This document shows positions 8,815-16,282 of a stretch of 36,243 bases of DNA, in pieces. The stretch is from the NCBI GenBank assembly GCA_030041275.1, contig JASHOE010000060.1, forward strand, positions 1 to 36,243. The letters are read 5' to 3'. Numbering within the stretch: position 1 is the first letter of the stretch; every line of letters begins with the position of its first letter. Under the pieces are notes generated by a model. That model ran no database searches and had not been told where the DNA came from. It worked only from the letters and a program-made list of their open reading frames with translations. Position numbers and translations under genes: made by a program. This stretch comes from Streptosporangiaceae bacterium (GTDB taxonomy: Bacteria; Actinomycetota; Actinomycetes; Streptosporangiales; Streptosporangiaceae).

Positions 8815-10413
8815 TTATCCTCGCGCCTGCGCCGAGCGCTGGAAGAACCGGCCGAGCACGATGCTAGGCAGGGCGGCCACCGCGATCATCACCAGGGCGA
8901 ACGGCGCAGCCTGCGCGTACGACAAGTTCGACTGATACTGCCAGAACTGGGTGGCGAGAGTTTGCACGCCCGTCGGGACCAGGATCAGCGTCGCGGTGAG
9001 TTCGGTGACGCTCTCCAGGAACACCAGACAGAACGCAGCGACCAGGCCGGGCGCCGCGAGCCGCAGCGTAACGCGGCTGAAGGCGGCGAGCTTGCCCTGG
9101 CCGAGCGACCGGGCGACCTCTTCGAGGCTCGCTGGCGCCCGCGCGATCGCGGCCTTGACACCGACGAGGGCCAGCGGGAAGAACATAATCGCGTAGCAGA
9201 CCACGAGCAGCGGTGCCGTCTGGTAACCGGCACTGCCCGCGTACTGCTCACTGAAATACGTCAGCGCCAGCGCGATGACCACGCCCGGCATGGCCAGCAC
9301 CAGGTATGTACTGCGCTCCAGGAAGTGCCGCGCCCGGCCCGAGTGCCGCAGAGCCAGCACGGCGACTGGCAGCGCTGCGACGGTGTCGATCAGCGCGGCG
9401 CCCGCGCCGTAGACAGCGGTGTGCCAGGCCGCGCTGACCATGGACACGGTGACGGAACTGGAGACCGACGGCACACCGCCGCGCACGATCCAGTAGATGC
9501 TGGCCCCGACCGGAACACCCAGCGCCGCGGTGACCAGCAGGGTGCAGCCGGCCAGCGCCGCCACCATCGTTGTCGGCCGCAGGCGCTGCGGGGGGACGAC
9601 GCGCTGCACCATCGGTCCGGTTCTGGCCACCCGGCCACCGCCGCGCAGCCAGCCCTCCGCGGCGAGTACGACCAGGCTGATGGCGACGAGCACCAGCGAC
9701 AGCGCGCAAGCCGCCGGCACTTCGGTCGGCAGCTGCAGGTTCGCGAAGATCTCGGTGGTGAACGTGCGGTAGCTCAGCATCTCGAACGCGCCGTACTCGG
9801 CCAGCAGGACGAGCGCCACGAGCAGGCAGCCGCCCAGAATGGCGCCTCTGGCCTGGCCGAGAGTGATGCGCATGAACGTCCGCACCCGGCCCACCCCGAG
9901 GCTGCGGGCAACCTCCTCCTGGCCGGGATCGGCAGCGCGCAGGCTCGCCGCGACCGGCAGGTACACCAGCGGATAGACCGCGAGCGTCATCACGAGCACC
10001 GCGCCGAGGAAGCCCTGGACGGAGACGAACAGCGAGTTCCAGCCGAAACTGACGACGAAGTCGGGAATGGCCAGCGGCACCACGAAGAGCACCGCCCACA
10101 CCCGCCGGCCGGGCAGGCTGGTGCGCTCGACCAGCCAGGCGGCGCCAGTTCCGAGGATGGCGCAGGCCGCGGTGACCACGACGGTGAGCCGCACCGTGTT
10201 CCACAACAGTGTCCCGGTCAGCGGCCGGAAAATCTGGCTGGCCACCGCGCTGACCCCGGCGTGATGCGACTCGATAAGCAGGAAGACCAGCGGCACAGCA
10301 AGCAGCAACGCGATGGCCGTGCTCGCCGCCAGCAGGCCGATCGGCCGTCGGGCCCGCCGTGGCGGAACCGCGGCGAGCCCGAGCGACGGTGGCCGCGTGC
10401 TGGTGGTGGTCAC
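8815..10413 (-). CDS. fbpB: Ferric-iron ABC transporter, fused permease
   Basis: A 532-aa integral membrane protein made of two binding-protein-dependent transport domains in tandem, as in FbpB. Each half carries about six hydrophobic helices and an EAA-type loop: the first half has EEVARSLGVGRVRTFMRITL, the second EEVARSLGQGKLAAFSRVTL. These loops dock on FbpC. The N-terminus is a short cytosolic stretch before the first helix (PIGLLAASTAIALLLAVPLV). GTG at 10413 is used because an ATG 8 nt upstream is in a frame that stops at once. No strong Shine-Dalgarno; fbpA ends 31 nt upstream. Confidence 0.92.
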   Translation of the reverse strand: MTTTSTRPPSLGLAAVPPRRARRPIGLLAASTAIALLLAVPLVFLLIESHHAGVSAVASQIFRPLTGTLLWNTVRLTVVVTAACAILGTGAAWLVERTSLPGRRVWAVLFVVPLAIPDFVVSFGWNSLFVSVQGFLGAVLVMTLAVYPLVYLPVAASLRAADPGQEEVARSLGVGRVRTFMRITLGQARGAILGGCLLVALVLLAEYGAFEMLSYRTFTTEIFANLQLPTEVPAACALSLVLVAISLVVLAAEGWLRGGGRVARTGPMVQRVVPPQRLRPTTMVAALAGCTLLVTAALGVPVGASIYWIVRGGVPSVSSSVTVSMVSAAWHTAVYGAGAALIDTVAALPVAVLALRHSGRARHFLERSTYLVLAMPGVVIALALTYFSEQYAGSAGYQTAPLLVVCYAIMFFPLALVGVKAAIARAPASLEEVARSLGQGKLAAFSRVTLRLAAPGLVAAFCLVFLESVTELTATLILVPTGVQTLATQFWQYQSNLSYAQAAPFALVMIAVAALPSIVLGRFFQRSAQARG

Positions 10414-10444
10414 GGCGCCATGGTGGCCGGCGCGTCGGCATCTG

Positions 10445-11515
10445 TCATATCAGGCCCGCCTGCCGCAGTAGCGCGATGGCCGTGCTCCCGTCCCCGAGCT
10501 GGGCGATCGAGATCGGGTAGGGCTCGAGCTGACCGAACGGGATCTCGCCGGCGTGCGTGGTGACGCCCGACGCGATGGGGTACTCGAAGCTGAGCGACGA
10601 CTTGCCCGGGTCAGTGCCCGGCGTCGCGAGGATCTCTTGAGCCTGCCGGCTGACCAGGAACGCAACGAACTTCTGTGCATCCGCCTGGTGCTTGCTCGAC
10701 TTCAGCACGGCGGCACCGGACACATCGATCACATAGCCTGGGTCGCCCGCCGCGAAGTACGCGAGCTTCGAGTGCATGTCGCTGGCGCCGATCTCCGCCC
10801 GCAGCCGGTACCAGTAGTACTGGTTGACCACGCCGAACGCGACTGCGCCGCGGTTGACCTGGCTGGCGATGGTCTCGTTATCCGGATAGACGTGCCCGGC
10901 GGCATTTGCGTCAATCTTCCGCAGCCACGTCAGCGTCGCCGCGGTGCCGTAGGCGTGCTGGTATGCGGTCACGATCGGCTGGAAGTCGGTTTCGCCGGGC
11001 GCCAGCGCGAGCTTGCCCCGGTACTGCGGGTCGGCAAGCTGGCTCACGTGCTGCGGTAGCTGGCTCGCCGAGATCAGACTCGGGTTGTACACGATCGCGC
11101 TGACTCTCGCCGACACGCCCACCCAGTCGCCCTGCGGCGAGTTGAACCGGGTCGGCGTGCTGGCCAGCGTGGCGCTGTGAAGCGGGGAGAGCAGCCCCTT
11201 GGCCTGCAGGCTTTCAAGCGGCGGCGAGTTCTCGGTGAGAAACACGTCGGCCGGCGACCTGGGTCCCTCGGTGGCTATCTGATCGGCCAGCACGTCTTCA
11301 TCGTCGCTGCGGACCACGACCTTGATGCCGGTCTTGTGCTCGAACGCGGTGATCATGCTGTCGGCTGTCTGCTCGTGCTGGCCGTTGTACAGCGTGATGG
11401 TGTCTGCGTCGGCTGAGCCACTGCCGCCGCAGCCCGCGAGCGCCGCACCAGCTGCCAGGATGCCGGCCGCAACCACGGCGGCACCGCCACGGCGCAGGCG
11501 CCTCTTGCCTGTCAC
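10445..11515 (-). CDS. fbpA: Ferric-iron-binding lipoprotein of the ABC transporter
   Basis: A 356-aa extracytoplasmic solute-binding protein. The N-terminus is a lipoprotein signal: positive KRRLRR, hydrophobic run, lipobox LAGC with C29 as the lipidated residue. The mature domain belongs to the iron-binding class: ITLYNGQHEQTADSMI, RSPADVFLTENSP, and the tyrosine pair in VNQYYWYRL (Y233, Y234), which ligates Fe3+ in FbpA/FutA-type proteins. GTG at 11515 follows GGAGGG with 6-nt spacing. Two IdeR/DtxR-like boxes lie just upstream, so expression should rise in iron starvation. First gene of the fbpABC operon. Confidence 0.94.
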   Translation of the reverse strand: MTGKRRLRRGGAAVVAAGILAAGAALAGCGGSGSADADTITLYNGQHEQTADSMITAFEHKTGIKVVVRSDDEDVLADQIATEGPRSPADVFLTENSPPLESLQAKGLLSPLHSATLASTPTRFNSPQGDWVGVSARVSAIVYNPSLISASQLPQHVSQLADPQYRGKLALAPGETDFQPIVTAYQHAYGTAATLTWLRKIDANAAGHVYPDNETIASQVNRGAVAFGVVNQYYWYRLRAEIGASDMHSKLAYFAAGDPGYVIDVSGAAVLKSSKHQADAQKFVAFLVSRQAQEILATPGTDPGKSSLSFEYPIASGVTTHAGEIPFGQLEPYPISIAQLGDGSTAIALLRQAGLI

Positions 11516-11530
11516 GTCATTCCCTCCAGC

Positions 11531-11549
11531 TAAGGTTAGGCTTACCTAA
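11531..11549. promoter_or_regulatory. IdeR/DtxR iron box 1
   Basis: TAAGGTTAGGCTTACCTAA agrees at 17 of 19 positions with the IdeR/DtxR consensus TTAGGTTAGGCTAACCTAA. It lies 16 nt upstream of the fbpA start, between its ribosome-binding site and any promoter, where bound repressor would block transcription. Confidence 0.9.
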
Positions 11550-11560
11550 GTAGCGCTAGC

Positions 11561-11579
11561 TTAGGCTACCCTTACCTTG
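11561..11579. promoter_or_regulatory. IdeR/DtxR iron box 2 (weaker)
   Basis: TTAGGCTACCCTTACCTTG matches the 19-bp consensus at 13 positions, including the left arm TTAGG and the right CTTACCT. Its start is exactly 30 bp from box 1. Tandem boxes of unequal strength are known from iron-regulated actinobacterial promoters; it could also influence the divergent xdhC-side transcript. Confidence 0.65.
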
Positions 11580-11687
11580 GGCGCCCGCGAGGGTGGGAAG
11601 ATTCACAGCGGCCCGGCAGGCGGCCTCCGACACGGCCCGGGCATAGACAAGTCGGTCGTCTGGTTGATGCCGCTGAGGTGAATGCTG

Positions 11688-12857
11688 GTGCGCGACATCC
11701 TTGATCCCATTACCAAGTGGTGGGACTCAAACGAGACATTCGGGCTGGCGACGGTCGTTCAGACGTTCAGCAGCGCCCCCCGCGAGCCCGGTGCCGCGAT
11801 GGCCGTATCGGCGGCCGGCGAAGCTATCGGCAGTGTGTCCGGGGGCTGCGTCGAGGGTGCGGTTTACGAGCTCGCCACCGAGGTCATGCGTACCGGTCAG
11901 CCAGTGCTGCAGCGCTACGGCATCAGCGACGACGACGCGTTCGCAGTAGGACTGACCTGCGGCGGCATCATTGACATCTTTGTGGAGCCGGCTAGCCAGC
12001 GTCGCTACGGCGCGCTGGGCGAGGTCGCCGAGGCGGTCCGCACCGGTACGCCCGTGGCGGTGGCCACGATCATCGACGGTCCAGGTCAGGTTGGTGCCCG
12101 CCGAATCATCTGGCAGGGCGAACGCGCGGACGGCACACTCGGCGCGGGCGACCGGCTCGACCAGGCTGTCGATGATGACGCGCGCGGCATGCTGGCCCAG
12201 GGTGTCACGGCGGTGCGGCGGTACGGGCCGGACGGTGAACGCCGTCGGGACGAGCTAGCCGTTTTCGTCCAGTCGTTCGCCCCGGCACCCCGGATGCTCG
12301 TATTCGGCGCCATCGACTTCGCCGCGGCCGTGGCCAGGGCTGGAAAGTTCCTCGGCTATCAGGTGACCGTCTGCGACGCGCGGCCGGTGTTCGCCACCAA
12401 GTCCCGATTCCCGGACGCGGACGAGGTCGTCACTGACTGGCCGCACCGGTATCTATCTGGCACGACCACCGACGAGCGCACCGTGATCTGTGTGCTCACG
12501 CACGACCCCAAGTTCGACGTCCCCCTGCTCGAGGTGGCGCTGCGCCGCCCCGCGGCGTATATCGGCGCGATGGGGAGCAGGCGCACGCACGACGATCGCA
12601 TGGCGCGACTGCGCGAGGTCGGGCTAACCGACGCCGAGTTGGCGAGGCTCCGCTCGCCCATAGGGCTCGACCTCGGAGCCCGGACACCGGAGGAGACGGC
12701 GATCGCCATCGCCGCGGAGCTCATTCAGCTCCGCTGGGGCGGCACCGGCCAGCCCCTGATGGCCACGCGGGGCCGGATCCACCATGGCCAGCTGCCGGGT
12801 GACCGGGAGCCGCCGGGTGACCGGGAGCCGCAGGAGCCCGAGGAGCGGTCCGCCTGA
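11688..12857 (+). CDS. XdhC/CoxI-family protein (molybdenum-cofactor enzyme maturation)
   Basis: A 389-aa protein of the XdhC/CoxI family, which receives molybdenum cofactor and helps insert the sulfurated form into xanthine-dehydrogenase-type enzymes. The XdhC/CoxI domain (about residues 1-100) has TVVQTFSSAPREPGAAMAVS and GSVSGGCVEGAVYELA; a Rossmann-type C-terminal domain has RMLVFGAIDFAAAVARAG and later YIGAMGSRRTHDDRMARL and DLGARTPEETAIAIAAEL. GTG at 11688 lies 9 nt after GAGG; an ATG at 11682 is only 3 nt away from it. The tail contains two copies of PGDREP from an 18-bp tandem repeat (12795-12830). No dehydrogenase subunits are in the window. The stop overlaps the next gene's start. 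Confidence 0.9.
   Translation: MRDILDPITKWWDSNETFGLATVVQTFSSAPREPGAAMAVSAAGEAIGSVSGGCVEGAVYELATEVMRTGQPVLQRYGISDDDAFAVGLTCGGIIDIFVEPASQRRYGALGEVAEAVRTGTPVAVATIIDGPGQVGARRIIWQGERADGTLGAGDRLDQAVDDDARGMLAQGVTAVRRYGPDGERRRDELAVFVQSFAPAPRMLVFGAIDFAAAVARAGKFLGYQVTVCDARPVFATKSRFPDADEVVTDWPHRYLSGTTTDERTVICVLTHDPKFDVPLLEVALRRPAAYIGAMGSRRTHDDRMARLREVGLTDAELARLRSPIGLDLGARTPEETAIAIAAELIQLRWGGTGQPLMATRGRIHHGQLPGDREPPGDREPQEPEERSA
12795..12830 (+). repeat. 18-bp tandem repeat, two copies
   Basis: CCGGGTGACCGGGAGCCG occurs twice back to back (12795-12812 and 12813-12830) near the end of the XdhC gene and encodes PGDREP twice. It is a small in-frame expansion in the dispensable tail. Confidence 0.9.
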
Positions 12858-13450
12858 GCTCGCCCGACAGCGTCGCCGGAGTCCTGCTCGCCGCTGGTAG
12901 CGGGAGCAGGCTTGGGCGTCCCAAGGCGCTCGTCGTCGTCGGCGGGAAGTCGCTGGCTGCACGCGGTGTCGCCTTGCTGCAAGAGGGCGGCACCGACCCG
13001 GTGGTCGTCGTCACCGGCGCAGCCGACCTGGCCGACTCACTGGGCCCCGGCACCGTCAGCGTGCACAACCCGGACTGGGCGTCCGGCATGGGCTCGTCGC
13101 TCGCCGCCGGCCTGGCGGCGGTGCCATCGGATCGCGCGGCCGCAGTGGTGGCGCTGGCCGACCAGCCGCTGGTTGGCCCGGAGTCCGTGCGCAGGCTGAT
13201 CGCCGCCTATGCGAGCGGAGCACGAGTGGCAGTGGCCTGCTACCACGGCCGGCCGCGCAACCCGGTGCTGCTGAGCCGTGAGCTCTGGCCAGCCGTGCTG
13301 GAGCTCGCGACGGGGGACGTGGGAGCCCGACCGTTCCTGCGGGCATTCCCGGCGCTAGTCACGCACGTGGAGTGCGGCGACGTCGGCAGCCCCGACGACA
13401 TTGACTCACCGGAGGACCTCGCCAGAGCCGAGGGGCTGCTGGCTACCTGA
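12854..13450 (+). CDS. MobA-like NTP transferase with apparent CTG start
   Basis: A 198-aa nucleotidyltransferase of the MobA/MocA type, which attaches CMP or GMP to molybdopterin cofactor. The dinucleotide-binding signature LLAAGSGSRLGRPKAL lies near the N-terminus; ADQPLVGPESVRRLI holds the metal-binding aspartate, and RPRNPVLLSRELW and SPDDIDSPEDLARA follow family order. Between the last upstream in-frame stop (12818) and the signature there is no ATG, GTG or TTG; CTG at 12854 overlaps the XdhC stop and has GAGGAG (12840-12845) at an ideal 8-nt spacing. The first TTG (12974) would delete the active-site loop. It forms a pair with XdhC. Confidence 0.85.
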   Translation: MSSPDSVAGVLLAAGSGSRLGRPKALVVVGGKSLAARGVALLQEGGTDPVVVVTGAADLADSLGPGTVSVHNPDWASGMGSSLAAGLAAVPSDRAAAVVALADQPLVGPESVRRLIAAYASGARVAVACYHGRPRNPVLLSRELWPAVLELATGDVGARPFLRAFPALVTHVECGDVGSPDDIDSPEDLARAEGLLAT

Positions 13451-14375
13451 GCGTCCCCTGGATGCCCCACCGCAGCATGACGTCTGCGCCGGGCTCGAGC
13501 GCAAGCAGGTCCGTGCCGGACACGAAGGCGTTGGGCGGGCAGGTCATCGGCTCGATGGCAACGGCCCGGCGGCGAACGTCCGGACCAAGTGCGTCGCCGG
13601 TAAAGACCTGGAGCCATCGGTAGCCAGGTCCGGCCCACAGCTCGACCTCCGCGTCGGGCCCGGCGAGCTTGGCGCGGACTCGCCCGTCGGCGTCGGGTCG
13701 CAGCCCGGTGAGCGGATGGTCGAGGACTGCGCCGCCGATGGTTCGCCGGGCCCGGAAGTCGTACTGCGTGCCCGCCACGTCCTGCGGGTCGCCCGCCGGG
13801 ATCCCGCGGCTGTCGCACGGGAGCCAGCGGTCCGCTGGCAGCTGCAGCTGCCAGTCGTCGACCCGCTCGTGGCCGGCCAGCAGGTAAGGGTGCGATCCGG
13901 TGCCAAATGGCGCGGTCCGGCTGCCCAGATTGCGCGCCGTCACGGTCACCTCGAGTCCGGAGTCCGCCGTCAGCCGGTATGCGGCACGTAGCTCGAGGCA
14001 GAACGGGTAGCCCTGGTGGCCGAGCAAGTCAAGCGCCAGCTCGGCGGCATCAGGCGCATGTGACGTCACCCGCCAGTTCGCCCATCGGGCGAGCCCGTGG
14101 ATGGCGGTCCCGCGGCCAGGCTCGGACAGATCAAGCTGGAAGCTCGCCCCGCCGAAGGAGTACTGCCCGCGGTCGATCCGGTTGGGCCACGGCGCCAGGA
14201 GCTGCCCGGCGCCCGCCGGCGGCAGTTCGTCGGGTTGATAGCCGGAGACCAGTGCCATCCCGCCGCGGCTGAGCTGGCGCAGCCCGGCCCCGAGCTCGGT
14301 GACAGTAGCGCGGTAGTCGCCCGCGGTGATCTCGTACTGGGCACCAGTAACCGGAAGCGTTGTCGACACCGTCAT
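13443..14375 (-). CDS. Aldose 1-epimerase (galactose mutarotase-like)
   Basis: A 310-aa beta-sandwich enzyme that interconverts alpha and beta anomers of aldoses. Visible motifs: LLAPWPNRIDRGQYSFGG near residue 65, AIHGLARWANW, catalytic histidine in FGTGSHPYLL and the catalytic glutamate in AIEPMTCPPNAF. These match the YihR/GalM-like actinobacterial group. ATG at 14375 is chosen; a GTG five codons upstream adds only MHYGP. The 3' end overlaps the MobA-like gene by 8 bp on the opposite strand, leaving no room for a terminator. Natural sugar unknown. Confidence 0.9.
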   Translation of the reverse strand: MTVSTTLPVTGAQYEITAGDYRATVTELGAGLRQLSRGGMALVSGYQPDELPPAGAGQLLAPWPNRIDRGQYSFGGASFQLDLSEPGRGTAIHGLARWANWRVTSHAPDAAELALDLLGHQGYPFCLELRAAYRLTADSGLEVTVTARNLGSRTAPFGTGSHPYLLAGHERVDDWQLQLPADRWLPCDSRGIPAGDPQDVAGTQYDFRARRTIGGAVLDHPLTGLRPDADGRVRAKLAGPDAEVELWAGPGYRWLQVFTGDALGPDVRRRAVAIEPMTCPPNAFVSGTDLLALEPGADVMLRWGIQGTLR

Positions 14376-14423
14376 GGGTCCATAGTGCACGCGAGGGGCG
14401 CCGGGGCTGCGGCGGGCTGCCGG

Positions 14424-14473
14424 ATGCCGGCGGGGCTGCTTGGGGAGCGGGGGACCTTCAGCCCCGCCGGCAT
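14424..14473. terminator. Perfect 14-bp inverted repeat between two minus-strand genes
   Basis: ATGCCGGCGGGGCT (14424-14437) and AGCCCCGCCGGCAT (14460-14473) pair without mismatch over a 22-nt loop; the right arm runs into a second palindrome, GCATTAATGC (14470-14479). It lies about 60 nt beyond the stop of the upstream minus-strand gene, fitting a terminator, although the length and the appended palindrome could mean a protein-binding site. Confidence 0.55.
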
Positions 14474-14534
14474 TAATGCACCCTAGCTGTCGCGGCTGTC
14501 CGCGGGTGCGAAGTTCCCGAACACTGAGTGCGGC

Positions 14535-15716
14535 TTAGGCCGTCCTGGCCCGCCAGGACGCTGCCCCGTCGCGGACTCCCGCGAGCGCGCCGACTCGGAC
14601 AGACTCCGCGGCGAGGACGCCGAAGAGGTAGAAGCAGGCGGCCTCTTCGGTGCCGAAGAACTGAAGCTCGTGGCGGGCGCCGTCGGTGTACATGAACACC
14701 TCGAAGCCCTGCTCGGTCGGGACGAGGCAGAGGGCGCCCTCGACCTCCGCGCCGACCGAGTACGACTCGGTTGGGATCCCCGCGAGGTCGGCAAGATCTG
14801 CGAACAGAGCCTCGGTCGCCATCCGCTGCCGAGCGGCGCGGCGTGGCGAGGCTGGCGGCGCCGACATCTCGGTTGCGGCCGACATCTCGGTTGCGGCCGT
14901 CGTCTCTGGTGCGGCCGTCGTCTCTGGTGCGGCCGTCGTCTCTGGTGCGGCCGTCGTCTCGGGTGCGGCCGTCGTCTCGGGTGCGGCCGTCGTCTCGGGT
15001 GCGGCCAGCGTCTCCGTTGCCGCTAGCGTGCTGCCGAGCGACAATTCGCCGCTCGCGGCCGGTCCTGCGGTCACCGCGGCCTCGTCTTGGCGGCGCGAGG
15101 CTGACGCGGCCCGCATCGCCTCGGCCTCGAGCGGGAGTGGTGCTTCGGCGGGCGGTGGCAGTGCCACGCCCGTCCGGTCGTCAGGGACGGGCACGTAGAG
15201 CGGCGTCGGCGGAGCTGGCCGCTCCGCAGCGACGAGGATCGGGCCGGAATGCTGCGATGATCCTTCGTTCTGCCAGGGTTCGGCGGCCAGCGGGCCAGCC
15301 GAATCTGACGCGGCCGCCGCCCCGCCCGCCAGCCTAGCTAGCGGGATACGCTCCTCGAGGATGTTCGTGACTTCGCTGCGAGGCGCGATCAGCTCAAACA
15401 CGCCCCGGTCCACCTGCCAGTAACCTAGCTGCTCCGCTTTGAACCCGTCGTGGCCCAGGTACCCGATGTGCAGCCGGTCCCCAAGGTCGTCGAGTACCAG
15501 GCACCGCTCGCCGCCGAACTCGCCGACCGGTCTTGACTCCCAGACGGCCTGTACATCCGCGAGCCGTAGCTGCTTTCGCCAGTGGCCGGTGGCCGGCTCG
15601 AACCCGAGCTCTTCAGGCGGCGGGCACGCGGCGAACAACACGATGTCATCCTCGGTCGGGCCAATGCCCGCCTCGAACGGAGAGCCGTCGTATGTCGCCA
15701 TCAGCCGGTAGCGCAC
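14535..15716 (-). CDS. Unknown protein with central Ala-Pro-Glu-Thr repeats
   Basis: A 393-aa protein in three parts. The N-terminal 130 residues are globular (YRLMATYDGSPFEAGIG, HWRKQLRLADVQAVWESRPV, FELIAPRSEVTNILEERIP). The middle, about 130-300, is low-complexity and Ala/Pro/Glu/Thr rich, with AAPETT repeated. The C-terminal 90 residues form another domain (SYSVGAEVEGALCLVPTEQ, EVFMYTDGARHELQFF). GTG at 15716 is chosen: AGAAGGA lies 8 nt upstream, inside the end of the preceding gene, which it overlaps by 16 nt. No signal peptide or membrane helix. I recall similar N-terminal sequences in streptomycetes, without known function. The pair is tightly coupled. Confidence 0.8.
   Translation of the reverse strand: MRYRLMATYDGSPFEAGIGPTEDDIVLFAACPPPEELGFEPATGHWRKQLRLADVQAVWESRPVGEFGGERCLVLDDLGDRLHIGYLGHDGFKAEQLGYWQVDRGVFELIAPRSEVTNILEERIPLARLAGGAAAASDSAGPLAAEPWQNEGSSQHSGPILVAAERPAPPTPLYVPVPDDRTGVALPPPAEAPLPLEAEAMRAASASRRQDEAAVTAGPAASGELSLGSTLAATETLAAPETTAAPETTAAPETTAAPETTAAPETTAAPETTAATEMSAATEMSAPPASPRRAARQRMATEALFADLADLAGIPTESYSVGAEVEGALCLVPTEQGFEVFMYTDGARHELQFFGTEEAACFYLFGVLAAESVRVGALAGVRDGAASWRARTA
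14863..15024 (-). repeat. 18-bp in-frame tandem repeat (minisatellite), eight units plus a degenerate one
   Basis: On the plus strand, unit GACATCTCGGTTGCGGCC occurs twice (14863-14898), GTCGTCTCTGGTGCGGCC three times (14899-14952) and GTCGTCTCGGGTGCGGCC three times (14953-15006), followed by a diverged unit to 15024. Read on the minus strand the units encode AATEMS and AAPETT. Identical neighbouring units suggest recent expansion and likely length variation between strains. Confidence 0.95.
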
Positions 15717-16204
15717 AGTCCTGATCCTTCTGCCGGTCGGAGCCACACCTGGCCGTCGTAGCGAGCGATGAAGCTCGTGCCATTGGTGCCGATTCGGTGG
15801 ATCTCGGCGCCCACCGGCAGCGGCATTGGGTCGGTGAAGTACTCGGCCACGCTGCCTTCGCGTGCGCTGCTGAAACCGGTCCCAGTGAACGGCGGCTCCA
15901 AGGACCAGTCGCCGCCGCGGTCGGCAGAGTAGGGCACCTGATAGGCCTCGGTGCTAACCGCGCGCCAGCGCAGCATGTAGATCTCGGTCATGTCTGGCGT
16001 GAAGTCCGAGCCGTGGTAGCCCAGATCGAACACGCGGTGCAGCTCCCGCGGGCTGTCGGAGGTGCTGTCGATCAGCCGGTAGACGAAGCCCGAGATGACC
16101 GACCTTCGGCCGGCCAGGTAGGGCTCGACCATCCGCGGCGGAATGGGCTTCTGCATGAGTGTGCCTGGTGCGACGGGCTGCGGGCCCTGGTCAACCTGGC
16201 TCAC
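15701..16204 (-). CDS. Conserved protein of unknown function, coupled to the repeat protein
   Basis: A 167-aa protein without signal peptide or membrane helix. Segments seen in order: PPRMVEPYLAGRRSVISGFV, RELHRVFDLGYHGSDF, MLRWRAVSTEAYQVPY, PPFTGTGFSSAREGSVAEYF and EIHRIGTNGTSFIARYDG. The arginine-led strand, the later TGTGFSS turn and the charged end weakly recall ADP-ribosyltransferase-like or secreted-toxin folds, but no full motif set is visible and I assign no activity. GTG at 16204 has AGGGGGA about 5 nt upstream. Its 3' end overlaps the next gene by 16 nt. It is divergent from the SseB-like gene. Confidence 0.75.
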   Translation of the reverse strand: MSQVDQGPQPVAPGTLMQKPIPPRMVEPYLAGRRSVISGFVYRLIDSTSDSPRELHRVFDLGYHGSDFTPDMTEIYMLRWRAVSTEAYQVPYSADRGGDWSLEPPFTGTGFSSAREGSVAEYFTDPMPLPVGAEIHRIGTNGTSFIARYDGQVWLRPAEGSGLCATG

Positions 16205-16269
16205 CGTGTCCCCCTGGACTCACCTGCAATGCCACGTGACTCTATCGCGAAATGGGTCGTCACCAGGCA

Positions 16270-16282
16270 TACAGTGAGCCGG
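16270..16282 (+). promoter_or_regulatory. -10 element for a leaderless SseB-like transcript
   Basis: TACAGT (16270-16275) ends 6 nt before the GTG at 16282, which has no Shine-Dalgarno. The spacing places the transcription start at or next to the start codon. No clear -35 box. Confidence 0.5.

Noticed and set aside
8962..10563. A 533-codon plus-strand frame opposite fbpB
   Set aside because: It reads as low-complexity Arg/His/Gln/Asp-rich sequence, whereas the minus strand encodes a clear two-domain permease.
14863..15024. CRISPR-like periodic repeat
   Set aside because: The 18-bp units are contiguous with no spacers, lie in frame within a gene, and no cas gene is present.
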